Below, one piece after another: positions 1 through 7,941 of a stretch of DNA of 64,000 nt. Position 1 is the stretch's first letter; the number at the start of each line of letters is the position of its first letter. Made by a program: the position numbers and the translations under genes. The stretch spans positions 3,558,001 to 3,622,000 of the forward strand of contig NZ_CP029551.1 of the NCBI RefSeq assembly GCF_003173735.1. The letters are read 5' to 3'. The notes beneath the pieces were generated by a model. That model worked only from the letters and a program-made list of their open reading frames with translations. It ran no database searches and had not been told where the DNA came from. This DNA comes from Methylobacterium radiodurans (GTDB lineage: Bacteria; Pseudomonadota; Alphaproteobacteria; Rhizobiales; Beijerinckiaceae).

Positions 1-264
1 CGGCGTGAGCAAGGGCGCGAGGACATCGTCGAAGAAGTCCGGTGTCGGGCCGAGATCGACCCGGTCGCCGAGGATGCGGCGGGCCGACACAATCTTCTGG
101 AAGGCCTGCCGGCTTGTGCCAGCGTTGCGGGCCACATCCTCCAGACGGCGCAGCCTCTCGATTGTTAGGATCGTTGCTGCAGCCGAGGGCTCCGGACCGT
201 CCTGCACCAGTTGCTGAACCAGCCAGGCCGTTTCCGAATCGATGTCTGCGAACTGCGCATCCAT
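1..264 (-). CDS. Hypothetical protein, 3' end cut by window edge
   Basis: An open minus-strand frame of 88 codons starts with ATG at 264 and runs off the left edge. A purine-rich AGAGGG lies just upstream of the start. The peptide begins MDAQFADIDSETAWLVQ and continues with a helical, charged stretch (IERLRRLEDVARNAG) followed by RQAFQKIVSARRI. I see no membrane segment or signal peptide in the visible part. I do not recognise the family and the C-terminus is missing, so no function is given. The good start site and the uninterrupted frame support it as a real gene. Confidence 0.5.
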   Translation of the reverse strand, partial: MDAQFADIDSETAWLVQQLVQDGPEPSAAATILTIERLRRLEDVARNAGTSRQAFQKIVSARRILGDRVDLGPTPDFFDDVLAPLLTP

Positions 265-649
265 ATCGATCCCTCTCTGCGATGGATGTCTACCCCACCG
301 CATAGAGTCGGAACCAACCCCCGGCGTTAACCTCGGTGAAGACCGAGGGTCCCTCGTGGAAGACGGTTCGAAACCGCACGTAAAACCAGGAAGCCTTTCG
401 CTTGTTGCACATGTGAATGCGGGTGATGCGCCGCTCCTTACGCTCCGCATGTCGGCCTGCAGCGAATGGCTGGCCGGCGCCCTGCGGGCTTCCGCCGTCT
501 CATTCCCCCGATCTGGCGGAGTTCGCAGGGCATCGAGCCCGACTCAAGCCTGCACCAGCGCACCTCAGTCCGCTGGTGCAGGTCCTTCCCGGGCAGGGTG
601 CAGACCCCACGATCCGGACCCTGCCTCGGCCACGATCCTGGAGGAACCG
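265..649. other. Intergenic region without a recognised gene
   Basis: This 385-base stretch separates the leftmost gene from the small exported protein. Frames crossing it have the arginine/proline-rich look of GC-rich shadow frames and no convincing start sites. A short T-arm-like string (CGGTTCGAAACCG) near 365 has no tRNA acceptor or anticodon arms around it. It presumably holds promoters for both flanking genes, but I cannot place them. Confidence 0.4.
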
Positions 650-946
650 ATGAGGATCAGCCCCGCCCTGACGGCCGCAGCGGCCATTGCCATCCTGACC
701 AGTGCCGCCGTCGCGGCTCCCTGCGCGATCGGCACGACCACGAACAGCCAGGGCCGGAACGAGACCGCCGACAAGAGTTCGAACACCGACAGGACGACGA
801 AGAACCTGGCCGGTGGTGAGCATGCGGGGGCTCCGAAGACGGTAGGCGCCATGAACAATCTGGGTGCCGCCGAGCAGCCGAGCCCCGGCGAGAAGAAGCC
901 GCCGGAAGGCCAGGTGATCCGTGGCCCGTCGAGCAACGATTGCTGA
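650..946 (+). CDS. Small exported hypothetical protein
   Basis: A 98-residue protein starts with ATG at 650, preceded by GGAGG at good spacing. Residues 1-22 form a clear Sec signal peptide (MRIS, then an Ala/Ile/Leu-rich core ending near AVAAP). The mature part is short, hydrophilic and rich in Gly, Asn, Thr, Ser and Pro, with a Cys near its N-terminus and another as the last residue, which could pair after export. The frame is open further upstream, but the signal peptide and ribosome-binding site fix this start. No domain is recognised. It resembles in style the exported low-complexity proteins at 16914-17348 and 31302-31565. Confidence 0.65.
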   Translation: MRISPALTAAAAIAILTSAAVAAPCAIGTTTNSQGRNETADKSSNTDRTTKNLAGGEHAGAPKTVGAMNNLGAAEQPSPGEKKPPEGQVIRGPSSNDC

Positions 947-1046
947 GACGGCGCACGCCCGACGCGGCCGCGGCCAGTCTCGCGGTCGCGCGGCCTTCGT
1001 CCTGTCCGGCCTGCCGCCTTCGGGCGTGTCGATCGTGGTGCCCTGC

Positions 1047-1274
1047 ATGCCGTTGCCACCGCAACCTGCCGATGATCCGGTGATGCGCAGGCTGGTCGCG
1101 CTGATCCATGCGCCGCTGCCGAACTCGGCCCATCGCGCACGCATCTACCTTCTGGAGCAGCTTCACCTGCTGGAAGAGGAGGCGCTTGCGACCGGCGCCA
1201 AGCCCGAGATCCTACGCGCGATCCGATCCACGCAGGCCGTCATCCGATGCAGCGACCCGGTGATGGGCGCGTAA
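1047..1274 (+). CDS. Small hypothetical protein
   Basis: A 75-residue frame begins with ATG at 1047. The peptide contains a plausible amphipathic helical core (HRARIYLLEQLHLLEEEAL, then EILRAIRSTQAVI) and no signal peptide or membrane segment. No strong ribosome-binding site is visible, and GTG codons a few residues upstream could also serve. The composition is protein-like rather than shadow-like, but I recognise no family. It may be a lineage-specific small protein. Confidence 0.35.
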   Translation: MPLPPQPADDPVMRRLVALIHAPLPNSAHRARIYLLEQLHLLEEEALATGAKPEILRAIRSTQAVIRCSDPVMGA

Positions 1275-1459
1275 CGGCGATCATAAGCTTTCCTGGCAAG
1301 GGCTCGGCGGCAATGTCCGACGCGCCGGATCAGGACTCCATCTCGCTCGCTGGGCTTCCGGGCCTCGCTGGTCAGGCGTTGCTCGGCCTGCGGCCGGACC
1401 ACCGCAGAGGCAGAGTTTTCTGGCTCCTCCCCAGCCGGCAACGATCGAGAGCGCGGGAG

Positions 1460-2179
1460 TCAGGCCGGCGCCACGCTCCGATAGGGGCCGATCAGGCGCT
1501 CGTACTCCGCCTCCGCCTTGCCGTAGGTCTCGCCAGCCGCGGCCTCAAGCTTGGCACGGTCCAGCACGATGATGAGGCCCCGCTTCGCCCGGATCATGCC
1601 CGCCCCTTCCAGCATGTGGGTCGCGATGGTCAGGCTGGAGCGGCGCACCGCGAGCATCAGCGACAGGAACTCGTGCGTCAGGGGCAGTTCGTCGCCGTCG
1701 ACCCGGTCGTGCGCGAGCAGGAGCCAGCGGGCGAGGCGTTCCTCGATCTTGTAGGCGCCGTTGGAGAGCGCGGTCTGCGACAGGACGAGCAGGAAGGTCT
1801 GCACGTAGCGCATCAGCACGCCGGTCAGCGCAGGGCTCTGCTCCATCGCCGTGCGCAGCCGGTCGGCCTCGATCCGCAGCCACGTCCCCTCGATCTGGAC
1901 CGTGGTCTCGTGCGGCGTGCGGTCGGCGCCGAGGACCAGGGCCGTGCTCACCATGCCCTCCCATCCGAACAGGCCGACCTCGAGGCGCCGGGGCTCGCTC
2001 GTGTTCGAAATGATCGAGGCGAGCCCGCTTTCCGGGAACCAGGCGTGCGTGAAGGGCTCGTCGGAGCGCACGACCACATCGCCCTTGGCCAGCGGCACCG
2101 GCACGAGATGGGGCGCGAGCAGCGCGAGATCGGCCGGCGGCAGCGCGCGGAGCAGACAGTTCCGGAACGGTTGGGTCAT
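1460..2179 (-). CDS. Crp/Fnr family transcriptional regulator
   Basis: This 239-residue protein has the two-domain layout of Crp/Fnr regulators. A cyclic-nucleotide-binding-like beta-roll occupies roughly residues 20-115 (KGDVVVRSDEP, FPESGLASII, EVGLFGWEGM). A long dimerisation helix follows, and a winged helix-turn-helix lies near 165-215 (LTHEFLSLMLAVRRSSLT). There is no N-terminal cysteine cluster of the FNR type, so it is unlikely to be an iron-sulfur oxygen sensor. Proteins of this style are common in Hyphomicrobiales as stress regulators with unknown ligands. It stands alone, transcribed away from the polyol genes. Target genes cannot be inferred from the window. Confidence 0.85.
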   Translation of the reverse strand: MTQPFRNCLLRALPPADLALLAPHLVPVPLAKGDVVVRSDEPFTHAWFPESGLASIISNTSEPRRLEVGLFGWEGMVSTALVLGADRTPHETTVQIEGTWLRIEADRLRTAMEQSPALTGVLMRYVQTFLLVLSQTALSNGAYKIEERLARWLLLAHDRVDGDELPLTHEFLSLMLAVRRSSLTIATHMLEGAGMIRAKRGLIIVLDRAKLEAAAGETYGKAEAEYERLIGPYRSVAPA

Positions 2180-2404
2180 CGCACCTTCGTGGTGGGCGCG
2201 CTGGACCGGCGCGGTTCTGAAGGGCCCTCACCCGTCCTACAAAGGACAGCCCCTCCGTCTCATTCGCATAAGTGTAAGAGCCGAACCGAGCCGGTCTCGT
2301 GCTCTCGCCATCCGGTCGAGCACCGGCTTGGTGCGGTATCGAACCGGATCCCTCGCCCTGGCGAACGGTTGGCCTTGTATCCAATCAAGGTAGTGTAACT
2401 CACA

Positions 2405-2554
2405 ATGGCGCCTACAAAACACAAATCCGACACTCAAATCTCGACCGAAACGCTTCTGAACGTGATCTGGCGCAATATTCCCGCCACCCGACGCATCGCG
2501 GAGGCGAACGGCCTCGGCCACCGAGGGGCGGCTCTACTGCGCAAGGCGTCCTGA
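2405..2554 (+). CDS. Very small hypothetical protein (49 aa)
   Basis: A short frame starts at ATG 2405 and ends in TGA at 2554. The peptide is basic (MAPTKHKSD..., then VIWRNIPATRRIAEANGLG and LLRKAS) and could form a small helix-turn-helix-like fold, though this is only a guess. A weak AAGG lies about 15 bases upstream. It sits between the Crp/Fnr gene and the polyol dehydrogenase and is codirectional with the latter. Its reality depends on conservation in relatives. Confidence 0.3.
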   Translation: MAPTKHKSDTQISTETLLNVIWRNIPATRRIAEANGLGHRGAALLRKAS

Positions 2555-2630
2555 CGTCCCTAAGGCCGGGCTCGCGACGTTGGGGCCGGCCTTTCGCAAC
2601 GGGGACTCGTCCGGTCGAGGATTAACAACA

Positions 2631-3860
2631 ATGCTGCACATTCATTTCGGCGCGGGCCGCCTCGGCCTGGGCCTGGTCGTACCTGCGTTCCAGTCGCCCA
2701 CGACCGAGAGCGTCATCCTGAACCGCGCCGTCTCCGGCGCGAACGCGACGGGCAACACGGCACTCGGCGCAGAGCGGCGCAACGCGTTGCTGCGGGACAA
2801 CCCCGAGCGGACCTACCACCTGCGCATCCTGGACGGTGCCGAGGCGCCGACGCAGCGCGTCCGCTACGCGGGCTTCCACACCTACGCCGATAAGGGGCTT
2901 GGGCGGTTGACGCGGCAGATCGCCGGCGCCTCGGCGGCACAGCACCGGGGCGTCGTCGTCACGGCCTCCGTGCTGAAGCGCGAGAATTACGGCCCGGTGA
3001 TCGAGGCGCTGTGCACGCTGGCCCGTCTGCGCGAAGCCGGCGAGCCGATCGGCCCGATCTTCCTGGTCGCCTGCGAGAACACCGTCTCGGCCCAGGAGGT
3101 ACTGGCTGAACTCCGCCCGGCCGACGGGCTCACCCCGGCCGGCGCGGCCGTCCTGCGCCGCCAAGTGACGCCGGTCGCCGCACTCGTCGACCGGATGTGC
3201 GTCGATCTGGAGGAGGATGCGTCGGGAGCGCACCCGACCGTCCGTGTGCGCACGGAGCCCTACGCCTCCCTGAAGCTGGCGCTCGGGCCCGATACGGAGA
3301 TCCTGCGCGACCTCTGTGCCGGCAGTGGAATCGACTTCGGGCGCCATCTCGACGTCGAGAAGCAGATCAAGGGATGGCTGCTCAACGGCACGCACTGGCT
3401 GATCGCCCTGCGGGCCTTCCAGGCCAGCGGCGGCGACCACGCGATGAAACTCAACGCTTTCATGGCGGCCTCGCCCGGGGAGCGCCGCCACGCCATCGCT
3501 GTGATGGACGAGATGCGCGAGGGCGTCGCGCTTCTGCTGCGGCGCGATCCCGCCTACGCGGCCTTCGTGCGCGACGTCGATGTCGATGCGTATCTAGTGG
3601 GCGCGGCGACCGCCATCCTCCAGCGCTTCTTCGCGACCGAGGACCCGATCACCCGCATCCTGGCCCGCTTCCAGGCGCCGCCGGCCGGCGATCCGGGCCC
3701 GATCGAGGCCTTCAGCAGCCGCTTCGCGGACCGCATCAACGGGCCGCTCGCCGCCTACGAGGCCGAGAAGGGCGTGCTGCCCCCGGCGGCGAGCCGCAGC
3801 CTGCTGAGCCTGCTGCACCTCGTCCAGTCCGGCACCTTCATCGACGCCCGCGCCCAGTGA
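2631..3860 (+). CDS. Mannitol dehydrogenase family protein, possible mannitol-1-phosphate 5-dehydrogenase
   Basis: A 409-residue polyol-specific long-chain dehydrogenase. The N-terminus carries the dinucleotide-binding motif GAGRLGLG at residues 6-13. The C-terminal half has the family catalytic signature K-x4-N-x2-H (KGWLLNGTH, near residue 250), matching the Lys/Asn/His set described for Pseudomonas mannitol 2-dehydrogenase. Start is ATG 2631 with GAGGA upstream. Family members interconvert mannitol and fructose or their phosphates using NAD(P)H in the cytosol. The directly following HAD phosphatase gene makes a mannitol-1-phosphate dehydrogenase acting on fructose-6-phosphate attractive, but substrate and phosphate specificity cannot be read from the sequence. 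Confidence 0.8.
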   Translation: MLHIHFGAGRLGLGLVVPAFQSPTTESVILNRAVSGANATGNTALGAERRNALLRDNPERTYHLRILDGAEAPTQRVRYAGFHTYADKGLGRLTRQIAGASAAQHRGVVVTASVLKRENYGPVIEALCTLARLREAGEPIGPIFLVACENTVSAQEVLAELRPADGLTPAGAAVLRRQVTPVAALVDRMCVDLEEDASGAHPTVRVRTEPYASLKLALGPDTEILRDLCAGSGIDFGRHLDVEKQIKGWLLNGTHWLIALRAFQASGGDHAMKLNAFMAASPGERRHAIAVMDEMREGVALLLRRDPAYAAFVRDVDVDAYLVGAATAILQRFFATEDPITRILARFQAPPAGDPGPIEAFSSRFADRINGPLAAYEAEKGVLPPAASRSLLSLLHLVQSGTFIDARAQ

Positions 3861-3901
3861 GCGGCCGCGCCAAGCCGCTCCCTCAAGAAGGAACAGACCG
3901 C

Positions 3902-4582
3902 TTGCAAACCCCGACTCTGATCTTCGACTGCGACGGCGTGCTGATCGACAGCGAGATCCTCGTCTGCCGCCTCGTAGCCGAGGAACTGACGGCGTTGGGC
4001 TTCCCGATCTCCGTGGCGGAGGTGATCCGGCGCTTCGCGGGGCGTCCGGAGGGCGCGATGCTGGCCGATCTGGAGGGGGAGCACGGCACACCCATGCCGG
4101 AAGCCTTCCTGGCCCGGACCCGCGAGCGCACCGCCGCCGCCTACGCCACCGAGCTGCGGGCGGTTCCGGGCGTGGACGCGGTCCTGCGGCGCCTACGCGC
4201 GCCGGTCTGCGTCGCCTCGAGCAGCGCGCCCGGCAAGCTGCGGCAGGGGCTTGAGACCACCGGGCTCCTCGGGCATTTCGGCGCAAACGTCGTCAGCGCC
4301 TCCGCGGTCGCGCGCGGCAAGCCGGCGCCGGACGTCTTCGTGTATGCGGCCGGCTGGATGCGCAGCGCCGTGCAAGATTGCGTCGTCGTCGAGGACAGCG
4401 TGCCGGGCGTGACCGCGGCCCGCGCCGCGGCAATGCGTACCTTCGGCTTCACCGGCGGGTCCCACTGCCCGCCCGATCTGGAGGCGCGCCTGCGGGCGGC
4501 GGGCGCAGAAGAGGTCTTCAACGAGATGGCCGCGCTGGAGCGGCTCCTGCCCGCGGCCTTCGCCGAGCCGCTGGCGGCCTGA
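3902..4582 (+). CDS. HAD-superfamily sugar-phosphatase-like hydrolase
   Basis: A 226-residue HAD subfamily IA hydrolase. Motif I is FDCDGVLIDSE at residues 7-17 (nucleophile Asp and acid/base Asp). Motif II is the Ser of VASSS, the Lys is in ARGKPAPDVF, and the acidic motif IV is VVVEDSVPGV. This set matches sugar-phosphate phosphatases such as YieH and beta-phosphoglucomutase relatives. I chose TTG 3902 because AAGAAGGA sits about 10 bases upstream. A GTG at 3857, overlapping the dehydrogenase stop, is the alternative and adds 15 residues. Immediate proximity to the polyol dehydrogenase suggests it dephosphorylates the product, for example mannitol-1-phosphate. That role is inferred. Confidence 0.8.
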   Translation: MQTPTLIFDCDGVLIDSEILVCRLVAEELTALGFPISVAEVIRRFAGRPEGAMLADLEGEHGTPMPEAFLARTRERTAAAYATELRAVPGVDAVLRRLRAPVCVASSSAPGKLRQGLETTGLLGHFGANVVSASAVARGKPAPDVFVYAAGWMRSAVQDCVVVEDSVPGVTAARAAAMRTFGFTGGSHCPPDLEARLRAAGAEEVFNEMAALERLLPAAFAEPLAA

Positions 4583-4598
4583 TGCTGGCGGCTCAGGA

Positions 4599-5201
4599 TC
4601 AGTGGGACGGAACGGGACCGAGTGTCGAGGCGGGAAAGCGCTCGGCCGCCCGCTCACGCAGTAGGGACGCCGTCAGACCGAGGAGGCCGAGGCAATCGCA
4701 GGTCAGGCCGTAGACGGAGCCCACCAGGAGGTTGTGGACGGCCCAGCCGAGCGCCGCGCCGATCAGCAGGAGCCGCATGACCTGCGGCGAGGCCTGGAGG
4801 CGCGCGGCCGTCGCCACGAGGGTGGCGGCGCCCGCGAAGACCGAGGGCAGCCCATTCCAGGTGGCGAGCGTCAGGCCGGCGGCGAGCAGGAAGAAGGCGG
4901 CGAAGGCCGCGTCGAGCCAGGCCGGGCGTCCGAGGGCCGTGACGAAGCGGGCGGCGAGCAGGCACTGGGCCACGGCGATCAGGTTCATCGCGGTGCCGGT
5001 GGGGGAGCCGAGGCGCAGGAAATGCGCGCTGAAGCAGAGCCCGCAGCCCGCCGAGCAGAGCAGGATCAGCCGCCGCTGCGGCATCAGCCCGGCGGCGAAT
5101 CCGAAACACAGGCCGAGGAGGCCGAACAGGTCGAGATGGGCCGCGGCGGCGCGCACGAAGGCCGGGGCGGCTTCGAGGGGGAACATCGACGGATGTCTCA
5201 T
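4599..5201 (-). CDS. YgjV-like inner membrane protein
   Basis: A 200-residue, very hydrophobic protein with about six membrane segments between residues 20 and 180. It resembles the YgjV family (RLILLCSAGCGLCFSAHFLRLG, then GTAMNLIAVAQCLLAARF), whose function is unknown. ATG 5201 is used; ATG 5186 is an alternative five residues in. It ends convergently 16 bases from the HAD phosphatase and starts divergently from the sugar porter. No catalytic residues are evident. Confidence 0.7.
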   Translation of the reverse strand: MRHPSMFPLEAAPAFVRAAAAHLDLFGLLGLCFGFAAGLMPQRRLILLCSAGCGLCFSAHFLRLGSPTGTAMNLIAVAQCLLAARFVTALGRPAWLDAAFAAFFLLAAGLTLATWNGLPSVFAGAATLVATAARLQASPQVMRLLLIGAALGWAVHNLLVGSVYGLTCDCLGLLGLTASLLRERAAERFPASTLGPVPSH

Positions 5202-5306
5202 CGGCGGGGTTGGGGACGCGGATCTCCTCGGCTGAAGCGATGGCGCGATTAGGGACAATCGGGGGCAGGGTACGGCGCGGCGAGGGCGGCGGAAAGGCGG
5301 GTGCAG

Positions 5307-6785
5307 ATGCATGAGGGCAGGACCGCGCGAGCGGTGAGGACGGACACCCCGGCCCGGGCTGCGCCGCCGGGCATGAACCCGTTCATGAGGCTTGTGGCCT
5401 CCACGGCGGCGATCGGCGGGTTCCTCTACGGCTACGACACCGGCATCATCGCGGGCGCGCTGCTCTCGATCAGCGCCGAGTTCGCGCTCTCGCACGCGAT
5501 GCAGGAGGTCGTGGCGGCCGCGATCCTGTTCGGAGCGGTGCTGGGCGGGCTCGGGACCGGCGCGGTCTCCGACCGGTTCGGGCGGCGGCGGACCATCATG
5601 GCGATCGCCGCGATCTTCACGCTCGGCGCGACCGCCGCGAGCCTCGCGCCCGACCCGACGACGCTCGCCCTCGCCCGCGTGGTGCTCGGCATCGCGGTCG
5701 GGGCCTCGTCCCAGTCGATCCCCGCCTACGTGGCGGAGCTCGCCCCCGCCGCGCGGCGGGGACGTCTCGTCGTGGCCTTCAGCGTCGCGATCGGCCTCGG
5801 TATCCTGAGCGCGAGCCTCGTGGGCTACGGGCTGCAGGACGTGCTTTCCTGGCGCACGATGATCGCCGCGGGAGCGGTGCCGGCTCTCGTCCTGTTTGCC
5901 GCCATGTTCACCCTGCCGGAGAGCCCACGCTGGCTCGTGTCGCAGGACCGGCGGGCAGAGGCGCGGCGGGCGCTAGCCCGGGTCCGGCCCGAGGGAGCCG
6001 ACCTCGATGGCGAACTCGCGGAGGTGGCGGAGACGATCCGGCAGGGCCGGGCCGCCCGGCAGGCCGGCGGCTGGCGCGGCCTGACCCGGGCCTGGGTGCG
6101 GCCCGCCCTGGTCGCGGGCTGCGGCACCGCGGCCTTCACCCAGCTCGTGGGCATCGAGATGATGATCTACTACGCGCCGACACTGCTGAAGGGGGTCGGC
6201 TTCAGCGAGGACGGCGCGCTGCTGACCAATGTGGGGATCGCGGCGATCTACCTCGCCATGACGGCGCTCGGCCTTGCCATCGTCGATCGGGTCGGCCGGC
6301 GCCGCCTGTCGCTGCTGACGCTGCCGGGCGCGGCGCTCTCCCTCGCCGTCCTCGGCGCGCTCTTCGCGCTGGGCCGGACCGGGCCGGAGGACGCGCCCTA
6401 CGTGATCGCCTGCCTGTTCCTGTTCATGATGTTCCAGGCCGGCGGCCTACAGGTGATCGGCTGGCTGACGGGCTCGGAGGTCTACCCGCTCTCGGTGCGC
6501 GCGGCTGGCACGAGCGCCCAGGCCGGCACGGTCTGGGGCGCGAACCTCCTGCTCACCGGCACGGCGCTCTCGCTGATCCACCATCTGGGCGCGGGCGGCG
6601 CGATGTGGGTCTATGCGGGCCTGAACGCGCTCGCCTTCCTGTTCGTCTGGCAGTTCCTGCCCGAGCTGAAGGGGCGCAGCCTGGAGGAGGTCGAGGAGGC
6701 CCTGCGCTGCGGGCACTTCACGCCGGAGCATTTCGCCACCGGCGCCGGCACGCTCCGTCAGCCGGCCGAGGGCGCAGCCTCGTAG
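5307..6785 (+). CDS. MFS sugar porter family transporter
   Basis: A 492-residue, twelve-helix major facilitator of the sugar porter family. Visible family signatures are GGFLYGYDTGIIAGAL in helix 1, the loop motif DRFGRR, PESPRWL closing the first half, DRVGRRRLS in the second half, a GSEVYPLSVR variant of PxxxR, and the C-terminal PELKGRSLEEVE. Members such as XylE and GalP import pentoses, hexoses, inositol or polyols by proton symport. GGCGG precedes the start; GTG 5301 is also possible. The nearby polyol dehydrogenase and phosphatase hint at a sugar or polyol substrate, but the genes are not in one operon. Its 3' end overlaps that of glf by 28 bases on opposite strands. Confidence 0.85.
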   Translation: MHEGRTARAVRTDTPARAAPPGMNPFMRLVASTAAIGGFLYGYDTGIIAGALLSISAEFALSHAMQEVVAAAILFGAVLGGLGTGAVSDRFGRRRTIMAIAAIFTLGATAASLAPDPTTLALARVVLGIAVGASSQSIPAYVAELAPAARRGRLVVAFSVAIGLGILSASLVGYGLQDVLSWRTMIAAGAVPALVLFAAMFTLPESPRWLVSQDRRAEARRALARVRPEGADLDGELAEVAETIRQGRAARQAGGWRGLTRAWVRPALVAGCGTAAFTQLVGIEMMIYYAPTLLKGVGFSEDGALLTNVGIAAIYLAMTALGLAIVDRVGRRRLSLLTLPGAALSLAVLGALFALGRTGPEDAPYVIACLFLFMMFQAGGLQVIGWLTGSEVYPLSVRAAGTSAQAGTVWGANLLLTGTALSLIHHLGAGGAMWVYAGLNALAFLFVWQFLPELKGRSLEEVEEALRCGHFTPEHFATGAGTLRQPAEGAAS

Positions 6786-7918
6786 AGCGGTGACGCCGGC
6801 CGCCGCGTCCCGGCGGCGGGGCGTTCGAGCGCCGCGTCGATGCGCCGGAAGGTGGCGAGCGCCTGTCCGACGATCTGGTCCATGTTGTAGTAGCGGTAGG
6901 TCGCCAGCCGCCCGACGAACCAGACGTTCCGCTCGGCCTGCGCCAGGGCCTCGTAGCGCTTGAACAAGGCCTGGTTCTCGGGCCGCGGGATCGGGTAGTA
7001 GGGATCGCCCTCAGCGCTCGGATACTCGAAGGTGAGCGACGTCTTCGGGTGCTCTTGCCCCGTGAGGTGTTTGTACTCTGTGATGCGCGTGTAGGCCTCG
7101 GTCTGTGGATAGTTCACCACTGCCACCGGCTGGTGCTGTGCGACGTCCCGCGTGGTGTGGACGAAGCGCAGGCTGCGATAGGGCAGCCGCCCGTAGCGGT
7201 AATCGAAGAAGGCGTCGATCGGCCCTGTATAGATCAGCCGCCGGTGCGGGATGACGTCGCGCACATCGCTGAAATCGGCGTTCGTCATCACGTGGATGTT
7301 GGGATGGGCCAGCATCCGCTCGAACATCCGCGTGTAGCCCTCGGCCGGCATCGACTGGAACGTGTCGGTGAAGTAGCGGTCGTCGCGGTTGGTCCGGGTG
7401 GGCACCCGGGCCGTGACCTGCCGGTCGAGCTCGGATGGATCGACGCCCCACTGCTTGCGTGTGTAGCCGCGGAAGAACTTCTCGTAGAGTTCGCGACCGA
7501 CGGTCGCGACCACTACGTCCTCCGAGGTCCGGATCTCCGGCACCGTCTCGGCGCGCGCGGCGAACCACGCGGCGAGCTCGTCCGGGCCGAGGGCGAGGCC
7601 GTAGAGGCGGTTGATCGTGTCGAGGTTAATCGGGATGGGCACGGCCTGGCCGTCCACCATCGCCAGCACCCGGTGCTCGTAGGGGCGCCACGCGGTGAAG
7701 CGCGACAGGTAGGAGACAATCGCCTCTGCGTTGGTGTGGAAGATGTGCGGCCCGTACTGGTGGATCAGCAGACCCGCCTCGTCCAGACGATCGTAGGCGT
7801 TGCCGCCGATGTGGTTGCGCCGGTCGATGATCAGCACGCGCTCGCCGCGCTCGCGCGCCAGCCGTTCCGCCAGGACGCTGCCGGCGAAGCCCGCGCCGAC
7901 GATGAGCCAATCGTACAT
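6758..7918 (-). CDS. glf: UDP-galactopyranose mutase
   Basis: A 386-residue flavoprotein that converts UDP-galactopyranose to UDP-galactofuranose in the cytosol. The FAD-binding motif GAGFAGSVLAERLA lies at residues 8-21, followed by VLIIDRRNHIGGNAYD and HQYGPHIFHT, both typical of Glf. The central Arg- and Tyr-rich active-site region (KQWGVDP, RVPTRTNRDDRYF, TGPIDAFFDYRYG) and the terminal YYNMDQIVGQAL are also classic. Length matches the bacterial family. ATG 7918 starts at the FAD motif, where the family begins. It lies 23 bases downstream of the glycosyltransferase and is probably cotranscribed with it, supplying a galactofuranose donor for a surface glycan. Confidence 0.93.
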   Translation of the reverse strand: MYDWLIVGAGFAGSVLAERLARERGERVLIIDRRNHIGGNAYDRLDEAGLLIHQYGPHIFHTNAEAIVSYLSRFTAWRPYEHRVLAMVDGQAVPIPINLDTINRLYGLALGPDELAAWFAARAETVPEIRTSEDVVVATVGRELYEKFFRGYTRKQWGVDPSELDRQVTARVPTRTNRDDRYFTDTFQSMPAEGYTRMFERMLAHPNIHVMTNADFSDVRDVIPHRRLIYTGPIDAFFDYRYGRLPYRSLRFVHTTRDVAQHQPVAVVNYPQTEAYTRITEYKHLTGQEHPKTSLTFEYPSAEGDPYYPIPRPENQALFKRYEALAQAERNVWFVGRLATYRYYNMDQIVGQALATFRRIDAALERPAAGTRRPASPLYEAAPSAG

Positions 7919-7941
7919 GGGGCGTGCTCCAGTTCGGGGCG

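Noticed and set aside
362..385. tRNA-like T-arm string CGGTTCGAAACCG
   Set aside because: No matching acceptor, D or anticodon arms lie within 80 bases.
2237..2521. Minus-strand frame upstream of the Crp/Fnr gene
   Set aside because: Arg-rich shadow-like composition and overlap with the promoter region and the small plus-strand frame.
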